Assembly (NCBI RefSeq): GCF_014204325.1
Contig: NZ_JACHKT010000029.1
Span: 1-64,000, forward strand
Length of the DNA: 64,000 nt
DNA from: Arcicella rosea
GTDB lineage: Bacteria > Bacteroidota > Bacteroidia > Cytophagales > Spirosomataceae
Reading direction: 5' to 3'
The notes under the pieces are model-generated. The model ran no database searches, was not told the origin of the DNA, and worked only from the letters and a program-made list of their open reading frames with translations. Numbering within the stretch: position 1 is the stretch's first letter; each line of letters opens with the position of its first letter. The position numbers were made by a program, and so were the translations under genes. This document shows positions 53,385-62,100 of the stretch, piece by piece.

Positions 53385-53610
53385 GAATATAAGCACCTTC
53401 TCGGAGAATATGACAACCCACTCGAAGAATGTAAGCATCCTCTCGGAGAATATGACCACCCACTCGAAGAATATAAGCACCTTCTCGGAGAATATAGCCA
53501 CCCGCTCGAAGAATATAAGCACCTCCTCGGAGAATATGACCACCCACTCGGAGAATCTAAGCACCTTCTCGGAGAATATAGCCATCCGCTCAGAGAATAT
53601 AAGCATCCGA
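53385..53610. repeat. Ten-unit 21-bp tandem repeat array (42-bp super-period)
   Basis: Ten full units of 21 bp run from 53385 to 53594, with a partial one to about 53610. They alternate between GAATATAAGCACC-type and GAATATGACCACCC-type halves. Because 21 is a multiple of 3 and the unit has few stops, four frames stay open across it (up to 105 codons) and would encode heptads such as EYKHLLG/EYDHPLE. There is no RBS or signal, so I do not call it a gene. It lies between the AraC-type regulator and the HMA gene, bounded by two hairpins. Nothing else was recognised in this 424-nt gap. Confidence 0.9.
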
Positions 53611-53615
53611 TTTCT

Positions 53616-53648
53616 AGTTTTGTCAACTTTTCAAAAGTTAACAAAACT
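53616..53648. repeat. Right flanking hairpin of the 21-bp array
   Basis: AGTTTTGTCAACTTTT (53616-53631) pairs with AAAAGTTAACAAAACT (53633-53648) with one mismatch and a 1-nt spacer. The core matches the left hairpin at 53322-53354. Confidence 0.9.
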
Positions 53649-53672
53649 TACTAACAGAGCTTGTTCAGAAAC

Positions 53673-54236
53673 CTAAATCGCATCAATGGCTTTTCTTTTA
53701 TGATTTTGCAATTCTTTAAAGCGACTGGGTGTTAGTCCCGTTACTTTTTTGAACTGATTCGATAAATGTTGAACGCTACTATAATGCAATTGGTCGGCAA
53801 TTTGGCTTAATGTCAATTCATCGTAAATTAATAATTCCTTCACTTTTTCTATCTTCTGGAAAATCAAATATTGTTCTATCGTCTTTCCTTCTACTTCCGA
53901 AAACAGCGTACTTAAATACTTATAATCTCTGCCAACACGTTCTGAAATCAGAAAAGAAGGCGTAATTTTATCAACATCCGTACCTGACTGATGCACCATT
54001 TCAATCACTACATTCTTTATCTTCTCAACAATCTTTTTACGTTTATCATCCAATAATTCAAAGCCAATACTTTCTAATTGTTTCGCTAAAGTAATTTGGA
54101 TATTTTCGTCTAAATCCTGTTTAATGCTTACTTCACCCAGTTCCATTTGTTGTACTTCTATATTTAGCTGAGTAAGTATTTGGCTAACCGCCATTTTACA
54201 GCGGTCACAAACCATATTTTTGATGTATAATTTCAT
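53673..54236 (-). CDS. AraC-type regulator with N-terminal HMA-like sensor segment
   Basis: A 187-residue regulator. The first 65 residues look like an HMA domain (LYIKNMVCDRCKMAVSQIL) with Cys10 and Cys13 as ligands and a second half ending GFELL. The C-terminal third is an AraC DNA-binding domain: VEGKTIEQYLIFQKIEKVKE, LTLSQIADQLHYSSVQHLSN, FKKVTGLTPSRFKEL. This suggests a metal-responsive regulator, copper being the likeliest metal. It lies 6 nt after the TonB receptor stop in the same operon. Confidence 0.9.
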   Translation of the reverse strand: MKLYIKNMVCDRCKMAVSQILTQLNIEVQQMELGEVSIKQDLDENIQITLAKQLESIGFELLDDKRKKIVEKIKNVVIEMVHQSGTDVDKITPSFLISERVGRDYKYLSTLFSEVEGKTIEQYLIFQKIEKVKELLIYDELTLSQIADQLHYSSVQHLSNQFKKVTGLTPSRFKELQNHKRKAIDAI

Positions 54237-54242
54237 GACAGC

Positions 54243-56501
54243 CTATTTAATTTTATAACGCATCCCCACATAAATCATTCGCCCAATAACTGGCCCCCAA
54301 ACCATTGAGGCATCGAAATTTCTACCGAAAGGGTCATTCGCCGCAATAATCGGATTGCTTTGGGTAAAGTTGTTTAGGTTTTCTCCTCCCACATACATTT
54401 CCCATTTCAAGAAAGCCTTCGTAACCTGTGCATTAATATTTGAAAAAGCAGGAGCGAAAACAGAAGGAGAAGTCGCAGAATGAACGTGTCCTTCGCTACT
54501 ATTAGGAATACGACGCTTGCCATTCCATTGCCAAGTGAAATCAAACTTCCATTTGTTATAAGGCAAGGCATACGCAATGTTGAATAATACTCTTTCACGG
54601 TTTACAAACTGTTTCGGCAACAAAGTAAGCTCGCCAGTTGGTGTCAAAACATCGTTTTGAACATCAAATAAGCGATAAGCCAATTTGGTTTCGATGCGTT
54701 TACTTGGGGCATAATTTACTTCTGCCTGAAAACTATTCGAGAATGAGCGACCTTTTAAATTATAGAAACGGACTAAATCAGCATTTTCCATATCTACGAT
54801 TAATTGGTTTTGGAAGTTGGTTCTATACACATCTAAAATGACTGTTCCTTTTTTGCCAAAGAGATAAAAATCGTTACTCAAGCTCGCCCCGAAATTCCAA
54901 GACTCTTCTGGACGAATAACTTCTGGCACAGACAGTTGTCTAGAATTGACTAACATCCCGAAGTTTTCAGCAATGGCATTGGGCATTCTCCAACCCTTTC
55001 CTGCACTTAAACGAAGATGCGTTTCAGAAGTAATATCATATTTCAAATGCACACGAGGCGTAAATCTTGTTCCATAAAGATTATGAAAATCTACTCTTCC
55101 GCCCAAAACAAGCGTTAATTTTTCAGGAATGGTTTCAGTATATTCTACAAAAGCACCCGGTACAGATTCGGTTCTTTTGAAAGTAGAATCAAGATACTTT
55201 TCATTATAATCGTCTAACAAATAACTTAAACCAGCTTTGTATTGATGATTGGTATTTCCGAAAATATTTTGATAGATTAAGTTAGCGTACAAACCCTTTT
55301 GAGTACCAGAATAGTTTTTAAAACCAAAATAAGAGACGTTATCATGATAAACTCCATTGACGATAAATCCTAAACCTTGATAAGGCTTTGTTTGATAGAG
55401 TTTGGCGGTTTTACTAAAGAATTCATAGCGTTTGGTAGTACTTCCAAAACCATAAGCTTTGGCAGTATTGCGGTCGGTATCAGGATTAAAATTTACTTGT
55501 CCGCCCAAACGATCTTCATAAAGTGCTTTAATTCCAAAAGAAGCCATCATTTTATCACTTTGGTACTTCCAACGATTGATGGCATTGTATTGTATGTAAA
55601 GTGGTAAGTCTAAGAAGCCATCTTTGTTTGGGTCTAACTTCGTTTGCAAAGTACTGGCGTGCGTCAACAAACCAACAGACCATTTTTCATTGATTTTATT
55701 GGCTAAATTCAAATTGATTTCTCCCCTACCCTGACTGTTCAAGTAAGTATTCAAGTACAATTTTTCGGCTGCATCAGGTTTAGCTAATTCCACATTCAAA
55801 GCACCCGTCATCGACTCGTAGCCACTTACTACCGAACCAGCCCCTTTACCAACATCAATCGAAGAAATCCAAGTACCGGGAATATAATTCAAACCAAAAG
55901 TGCTGTTTAATCCACGAATCGCAGGAATGTTTTCAACATTCGTTTGGATATAATTGCCCGATAAACCTAATAATTGGATTTGCTTTGCCCCTGTTACGGC
56001 ATCTGAATAACTTACAGAGACGGAAGCGTTGGTTTCAAAACTTTCGGATAAATTACAGCAAGCCGCTTTGGCAAGAGCCTTTGAAGTAATGATTTCGGTA
56101 TGAATAGGATTCATTCTATCCATAGAAGTAGCTTCGGCTTTTACAACAACTTCCGCCAAAGCCGCATTTTCTGGATTGAGATAAATCTCTAAAAATGCTA
56201 AGGAATGAACCATCAACGTATCAGTTTTATAACCTACTGAACTAACGATTAATTGATGATTTTGTGGAGCTTTTGATAAGGAGAATTCTCCTTTTTCATC
56301 AGATGAAGTACCTCTTTGTACATTCTGCCAACGGAGTGTTGCACCGATAATGGCTTCTTTTTTCCCGTCAGATTTTTTTTCTAAAACGATTCCACGAACA
56401 ATTTCTCCACTTTGAGAAAAAGTTTGAAAACTAAACACTATATTACTGATTATAAGGACAATAAATCCAGAGAGTCTTTTTAAAGCGACAGTAGAATTCA
56501 T
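54243..56501 (-). CDS. TonB-dependent outer membrane receptor, probably metal-related
   Basis: A 752-residue receptor. Signal peptide, then a carboxypeptidase-regulatory-like domain (GIVLEKKSDGKKEAIIGATL), then a plug with the unusual AKAACCNLSESFETNASVSV and GYESMTGALNVELAKPD. The barrel ends GRMIYVGMRYKIK. The Cys-Cys in the plug and the linked HMA and HMA-AraC genes point to transport or sensing of copper or another thiophilic metal. It sits between the HYC_CC_PP-like gene and the regulator. Confidence 0.92.
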   Translation of the reverse strand: MNSTVALKRLSGFIVLIISNIVFSFQTFSQSGEIVRGIVLEKKSDGKKEAIIGATLRWQNVQRGTSSDEKGEFSLSKAPQNHQLIVSSVGYKTDTLMVHSLAFLEIYLNPENAALAEVVVKAEATSMDRMNPIHTEIITSKALAKAACCNLSESFETNASVSVSYSDAVTGAKQIQLLGLSGNYIQTNVENIPAIRGLNSTFGLNYIPGTWISSIDVGKGAGSVVSGYESMTGALNVELAKPDAAEKLYLNTYLNSQGRGEINLNLANKINEKWSVGLLTHASTLQTKLDPNKDGFLDLPLYIQYNAINRWKYQSDKMMASFGIKALYEDRLGGQVNFNPDTDRNTAKAYGFGSTTKRYEFFSKTAKLYQTKPYQGLGFIVNGVYHDNVSYFGFKNYSGTQKGLYANLIYQNIFGNTNHQYKAGLSYLLDDYNEKYLDSTFKRTESVPGAFVEYTETIPEKLTLVLGGRVDFHNLYGTRFTPRVHLKYDITSETHLRLSAGKGWRMPNAIAENFGMLVNSRQLSVPEVIRPEESWNFGASLSNDFYLFGKKGTVILDVYRTNFQNQLIVDMENADLVRFYNLKGRSFSNSFQAEVNYAPSKRIETKLAYRLFDVQNDVLTPTGELTLLPKQFVNRERVLFNIAYALPYNKWKFDFTWQWNGKRRIPNSSEGHVHSATSPSVFAPAFSNINAQVTKAFLKWEMYVGGENLNNFTQSNPIIAANDPFGRNFDASMVWGPVIGRMIYVGMRYKIK

Positions 56502-56606
56502 GATTTTTTGATGTTAAAATTTTAAAACGAAGAGGCTTTTGCTTATTTATCAACAATAAGATAACACAATTACCTGAAAGATAACGTTTGAGATTCTAAC
56601 AAAAAA

Positions 56607-57038
56607 TCAGATTAAGAAAGACTGGATGAAAATAAGGCGTTCTCGCCCAAACAAAGGCGGAGCAGTATTGTAGTAATGTGGAATTTTAAAAGAAACCGAC
56701 TGTGAAGCCCAAGAAAATGTAGGTAAAACAGGCGTTTCTGCCAGCCAATCGAAAGCAGGGAAATGAAAATCTAAATGTACTCCTTGCGAAGCATTCGGCG
56801 AAATTTTATAATGCGTAACCGCATCAGAACAACACTTCGCTCTTTTGATGGTAGTCTTAGATGAATTATTGGTCATCTTAGCTTTACTGGCACAACAAGA
56901 GCGTTTGGGCTGAGTATAAGTAATTTTACTTTTGCCACTAATTTTACAAAGATGCTCATACATAGCAAATCCAACGCTTGCGAAAAGCACTTGGAACGCC
57001 ATCAAAAGGCAAAATATGCGTATGAGTATTTTTTTCAT
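56607..57038 (-). CDS. HYC_CC_PP-type small exported protein
   Basis: A 143-residue protein from ATG 57038; a longer frame begins at 57191 but only the internal Met gives a signal-like opening (ILIRIFCLLMAFQVLFASVG). Family marks are MYEHLCKISGK (HxC), SCCASK, KCCSD and a late APPLF. Such proteins occur next to metal-linked TonB receptors in Bacteroidota. Function is unknown; metal binding through the CC pairs is likely. It is the first gene of the minus-strand metal cluster. Confidence 0.82.
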   Translation of the reverse strand: MKKILIRIFCLLMAFQVLFASVGFAMYEHLCKISGKSKITYTQPKRSCCASKAKMTNNSSKTTIKRAKCCSDAVTHYKISPNASQGVHLDFHFPAFDWLAETPVLPTFSWASQSVSFKIPHYYNTAPPLFGRERLIFIQSFLI

Positions 57039-57049
57039 TTTTGGCTTTA

Positions 57050-57185
57050 AGAATAAAGCTATTAGTCGTCTGCCATAAGCTTTCGGATAAAATATAAAAA
57101 GAAAACTGCTTTTATACCTGATGCTAAATCTTACTTTTAAACTAAAACTGATAGCCGACGACTGAAATCCGAATGCTAAAAGCTT
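57050..57185. repeat. Imperfect inverted word repeats upstream of the HYC_CC_PP-type gene
   Basis: GCTATTAGTCGTCTGCC and AAGCTTTCGGAT at about 57055-57090 are answered by GATAGCCGACGACTGAAATC and CCGAATGCTAAAAGCTT at about 57150-57186. The arms are made of shuffled words and pair only in parts. Confidence 0.55.
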
Positions 57186-57369
57186 CCACAAAGATACACA
57201 TTTACAACATTACAAGTATTTATATTTGTTTCTGATAATGTTGCATAATTTTCTGATTTAAGAAGTATAAATATTTTCATCCTTAAAAACGAAGTATTCA
57301 CCCATGAAAAAGACAATTGGTGTATAATTATAGCCAATATTCAGAAAATCAATCCACCTTTGATTCACA

Positions 57370-57660
57370 ATGAAACACAAATTCAATATCGAACTAATTT
57401 TCTGGCTGGGTGCTTTAATCTGGTTGTTTTTGGATAATCCTCTGGAAAATCATTTTACGCTTTGTCCGATAAAAAATTTAGGATTTTCATTTTGTCCGGG
57501 TTGCGGAATTGGTCATGCTATTTCGTTTTTATTACACGGAAATTTCAAACAATCATTTGACAGTCATCCACTTGGCATTTTCGCATTGATTGTGATTATT
57601 CACAGAATTATTATATTAACAAAAAAATACTTACCAACATTTAAACATACAAAACTATGA
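57370..57660 (+). CDS. DUF2752 membrane protein
   Basis: A 96-residue protein with two hydrophobic spans (LIFWLGALIWLFLD and GIFALIVIIHRIIILT) and the family core LCPIKNLGFSFCPGCGIGHA (residues 31-50) followed by LLHGNFKQSFDSHPLG. No function is established for the family. It overlaps the next gene by four nt (ATGA), so the two are coupled. Confidence 0.9.
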   Translation: MKHKFNIELIFWLGALIWLFLDNPLENHFTLCPIKNLGFSFCPGCGIGHAISFLLHGNFKQSFDSHPLGIFALIVIIHRIIILTKKYLPTFKHTKL

Positions 57661-58016
57661 ATCCGAACTTAATGATGATGCTTTCTAATCTTGAAGCCGA
57701 GGAAGCCATGTTTATCCAAAATTTAATCAAAGATTACTCAGAAGACCAACAAAAAACCTTCGTGATGATGTATCAAAACAAACGCCGAGATACAACTCTT
57801 ATTTTAGTAACAACCATTGTTGGTTTCTTTTGGCTTGCAGGAATTCAACGTTTTTTAACAGGCCAAATTGGAATGGGAATACTTTATTTCTTTACTTTAG
57901 GTCTTTGTTTCATTGGTACCATCGTCGATTTAGTAAATTATAAAAGCTTGGCTTTTGAATACAATCAAAAAGCTGCTTTCGAGACATTACACATGATGAA
58001 AACTTGGAATCAATAA
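57657..58016 (+). CDS. TM2 domain protein, cytoplasmic N-terminus
   Basis: A 119-residue protein with a charged N-terminal helical segment (YSEDQQKTFVMMYQNKRRD), then a TM2 module: LVTTIVGFFWLAGIQRFLTG and GILYFFTLGLCFIGTIVDLV. It has no signal peptide, unlike the other TM2 protein in the window. Pairing of DUF2752 with TM2 genes is common in Bacteroidota. Confidence 0.88.
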   Translation: MNPNLMMMLSNLEAEEAMFIQNLIKDYSEDQQKTFVMMYQNKRRDTTLILVTTIVGFFWLAGIQRFLTGQIGMGILYFFTLGLCFIGTIVDLVNYKSLAFEYNQKAAFETLHMMKTWNQ

Positions 58017-58033
58017 ATTGATATAATTTCCAT

Positions 58034-58091
58034 AAAAGGCTTTCTATCAGGTATTAAAAACATTAATATCTTGTTAGAAAGCCTTTTTTAT
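58034..58091 (+). terminator. Terminator after the DUF2752/TM2 pair
   Basis: AAAGGCTTTCTA pairs with TAGAAAGCCTTT around a long AT loop, then a T-run. Confidence 0.8.
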
Positions 58092-58220
58092 TATTCTTTT
58101 CGTGTATCAACAGAGATTATCAGGATTGTTTTTTCAAAAAAATATCCTAAATTTCATAGAATTTGAGTATTAATTCTTTCAGCTATACTCTTTAGGTTCA
58201 AATCAGGAATAATATAAACT

Positions 58221-59123
58221 ATGGAAAAAACTTTTTCACGCCGAGCGGCTCTACAGGGAGTCGGTGCGGTAACTGCAACCATGCTTACTTCTTCGCTCAG
58301 CAATCGCATTGAAGCGGCAGACACACAGATAGGTGCCGCATTAAAGGGTAGAGTAAATCACTCAGCCTGCCGTTGGTGTTATTCATCTATTCCTTTTGAA
58401 GATTTATGTAAATCTGCGAAAGAAATAGGAATGCAAAGTCTTGAATTGACTGGGCCTTCGGAATGGGAAATCTTAAAAAAATATGGGCTTACGTCGGCCA
58501 TTGGTTGGCCAGAGGCTAACAACTGGGGAAATGGAATGGGTTTAACAAGCTGTTTCAACAATGTTAAAAATCATGATGCTTTAGTCGCTTTATACGAAGA
58601 CTTAATTCCGAAAGCAGCTAAAGCTGGTGTTAAAAACTTAATTACTTTTTCTGGAAACAGAAATGGTTTAAGTGATGAAGATGGATTGATTAATTGTAAG
58701 AAAGGTTTGCAGAGAATCATGAAAACAGCCGAAAAATATGATGTAACCATCACGATGGAGCTGTTGAACTCTAAAGTAAACCATAAAGATTATCAATGTG
58801 ACCATACTGATTGGGGTGCAGCTTTGTGCGAAATGGTTGGTTCTGATAAATTCAAATTGCTTTACGATATTTATCACATGCAAATCATGGAAGGGGACGT
58901 AATTGCAACGATTAAAAAATATCACCAATACATTTCTCATTACCACACTGGTGGCGTTCCGGGTAGAAATGAAATTGACGATAGCCAAGAATTATATTAC
59001 CCAGCCATCATGAAAGCAATTGTTGATACTGGTTACAAAGGTTTCGTTGGACAAGAGTTTATTCCAGCAAAAGCTGATAAAATTGCTTCATTAAAACAAG
59101 GTGTTTTAATTTGCGATATATAA
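58221..59123 (+). CDS. Hydroxypyruvate isomerase-like TIM barrel with Tat-type leader
   Basis: A 300-residue sugar isomerase-like protein of the hydroxypyruvate isomerase group. The leader FSRRAALQGVGAVTATML has the twin Arg of a Tat signal. Blocks such as GRVNHSACRWCYSSIPFEDL, MQSLELTGPSEW, ITMELLNSKVNHKDY, LLYDIYHMQIMEGDVI, YHTGGVPGRNEID and FVGQEFIP include the Glu, Asp and His metal ligands of the family. It should isomerise a small sugar or keto acid in the periplasm; the substrate is unknown. Related exported isomerases and GMC enzymes occur elsewhere in this window. Confidence 0.92.
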   Translation: MEKTFSRRAALQGVGAVTATMLTSSLSNRIEAADTQIGAALKGRVNHSACRWCYSSIPFEDLCKSAKEIGMQSLELTGPSEWEILKKYGLTSAIGWPEANNWGNGMGLTSCFNNVKNHDALVALYEDLIPKAAKAGVKNLITFSGNRNGLSDEDGLINCKKGLQRIMKTAEKYDVTITMELLNSKVNHKDYQCDHTDWGAALCEMVGSDKFKLLYDIYHMQIMEGDVIATIKKYHQYISHYHTGGVPGRNEIDDSQELYYPAIMKAIVDTGYKGFVGQEFIPAKADKIASLKQGVLICDI

Positions 59124-59129
59124 AAAAGG

Positions 59130-59170
59130 AAAAGCCTTTTAATTCAAATCAAGAATTGAAAGGCTTTTTT
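59130..59170 (+). terminator. Terminator after the isomerase gene
   Basis: AAAAGCCTTTTAATTC pairs with GAATTGAAAGGCTTTT around AAATCAA (one bulge), followed by T-rich sequence. Confidence 0.85.
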
Positions 59171-59187
59171 ATTTCGAGTTGCTATAC

Positions 59188-62100
59188 TTAGTTCATCACT
59201 AATACTTTCTTTACTTTTTCAAAACTATCTGTTTTTAGTTTAATATAATAAACGTTGCCGATTGAACCCGTCAGCTTTATCGTTTTCGGCGTATCAAATT
59301 TCCCAATTTTGAATTCATCAATAATTTTCCCTTCCATGGTATATACAATCAATTCAGCGCCTACTAAATCCTCCACCACTTGAATCGTAATATCGCCAGA
59401 AGCGGTTGGATTAGGATAAACATTTACTCCTTCAAAAGATAAATCTTGAACATATTTATAAACTACCGAAGGTTTTGAGTAACACATGAGTTTACCTGAA
59501 GGCAAGGCTACTTGGTTGTACAAAACACTTGATTGTACTTGATAGTCACCATCTTTCTTTACTTTGATAGTTTTTGAGAGAAAGTTTTTTTGGACGTCGT
59601 TGTTGTACTTCCAAATATAGCCTTCCTCATCGCCATTACTTTGTGCTTCTAAATAGAAAGCTCCAGCTTGCGTGATAACTGGCGTACTTGGAAGCGAACG
59701 TACATCAACCGTAATACTATTAGAAGGAGCTGAAAAACATGAATTTTTATCTTCTACCCTCGCAAAATAATTCCCTGATTTATTGATAGTAATCCTATTG
59801 TTTGAACCTGTTCCAAGAGAGTCATTCGTTGTTTTAAACCAATAAGCCTTATTTGTATTGACAGTAGATAAAGTAACGCTTTCTCCATCGCAAAAAACAG
59901 TACTTGAAACATTAACAATTTGCGGGGCAGTAGGCAATGGATAAGTATTTAAAATAATCGGTTGAGATGATTTAGAAAAACATCCAAAAGCACTTACTGC
60001 CTGAACCGTTACATTGCCAGCCGTATTTACCGTAATTGTACTGCTAGTACTTGAAGAAATACTCCATTTATAACTATTAGCCTGTACACCGATGGCAGTC
60101 AAAGAAACATTTTTATCTGCACAGAATGGGTTTGAACCTCTGATGGTTATTGATGGTGCAGATGGTAATGAATTAACAGTTGTTTTTATTGTATCGGAAC
60201 TTGCCACAGATTTACAACCATTTGTATCAATGATGGCTACGCCAATTGAATTGGCTTTTTTCCAAACAAAAGTTCGTCCATTTATATTGTTTTGTAATTG
60301 TCCGTCAACTGTCCATTGATAAATATTTTTACTGCCATTTGTTGTGGTACTTGGTAAACTTGCTTGTAATAAAGTACTGTCGCCATCACAGAAAATTTTA
60401 GGGCGAACAATTGTTAAAGTAGGTTTATTCGGCAATGGATTTACCGTAACTTTCAGTACTCTGGAATAAGCAGAGAAACAACCAAAAACATCTCTTACTT
60501 TCACAGAATATCTTCCAGAAGTATCGGTTGTAATAGATGAAGCAGTTGCTATTTCCTTTTGATTATCTTCATTTCTCCAACTGTATCGGTCAACATTTCC
60601 GTTGGCAATCAAAGCTCTTAAAGTAACATTTCCACCTTTACAGAAAGTAGCTATTGGCGATGCCAAAATACTAGCTGGCTGTGGTGCTTCACGCACATTT
60701 ACTTTTACACTTTTTGATATTTTAGAAACACATTTTTTTACACTAATAGCCTGAACAGCATACTCTCCGGGTTCTGCAATGATAACAGCTTGTGTTTTAT
60801 TGAAAACTGTGCTATTAAGCGTATTCGTCCAAATATATTCAGTTCCAATTACAGAAGATGACAAAGTAACAGTAGAATCTGGACAGAAAATTAATGGTCC
60901 ATTGGCTAAAACATTTGGCGTATTCGGTAAAGGATTAACAATAACAGTTACTGGATTTGAAGCATCTTTTGATTTACAACCTTTATCAGAAACAGCTATC
61001 ACAGAAATGATTGAGGACACTTTTACATCAATTTGAGCACTTGTTTGTCCATTACTCCATATATAACCTGAAGAAACTGATGACCTCAACGTAGTAAAAT
61101 CTTCATCACAAAACTCTAATGGTCTGGTTGCAGTAATGGTTGGTTTTGCAGGCAAAGGATTTACCGTTAATACTGTAACTAATGAAGGAGCAGAAGTACA
61201 AGTATTTCCATCAGTATAAGTTAAGCTATAATTCCCAGCAGTATTTACGGTAATACTTCTTGTTTTCTTTCCATTATTCCATGAATACACTCCGTTTCCT
61301 TTATTGTTTGCATTCAATACTGTGCTATCAAGATTACAGATACTGACTGCTGTTCCCTCTAATACAACTGGCGGACTTGGATTTGCATTTACTGTAACAA
61401 TCTGAGGTTCAGACGAAACAGAAAAACAACTATAAATATTTTTTGCCTTTACTGTGTAAGTATTACTTGTCGTTACTGTAATGCCATTTGCTCCAGAGGT
61501 TTGTATATCTGTTCCATTTATTCTACTCCAAACATTCTCATTACTGGTATAGGATGAAGATAGAACTACACTTCCTCCATCACAAAAAGTGGTAGTACTC
61601 CCAGCAATAATGGTAGGTTTGGCAGGATTGACAGAAAGTACTAAAGCTTGCACTGCTGAAGTATCAGAAGAACAACCAACGATGTTTTTTAAGGTAACTG
61701 TAAAATTGAAAGTTCCGTCTGTACTTACATCGCTTCTTGCAACAGTTATCGTATTTACTTTTGATGAAAGAATCGTTCCCCCACGTTTCCAAATATATGA
61801 ACTTCCTCCGCTGGTAGCAGTCAATATTTTAGTTTCTGAACCACAAATCAAGGTTGAACTTGGGGTAGTAATAACTGGTGTAGCTGGTTTTGGAGAAACT
61901 TTTAAACTGACAGCTACTGAAGTATCAGATAAACAACCTACAGCATTTTGTAAGACTACTTTATAAGCATAAGTACCTGCTTTTAATACATCATTCCCAG
62001 TAATAATTAAAGCATTTATTTTTGAAGACAGAGTGGTAGTATCTCGTTTCCAAATATAGGATGTACCGCCAGTTGTTGCTGTAAGTGTTTTAGTACTTAT

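Noticed and set aside
53337-53654. ORFs of 74-105 codons on both strands across the 21-bp array
   Set aside because: Open frames follow from a stop-poor 21-bp unit; there is no ribosome site, no signal, and frames on both strands are equally open.
61589-61966. 125-codon plus-strand ORF inside the Ig-repeat gene
   Set aside because: It is open because the minus-strand repeats are periodic; there is no independent support.
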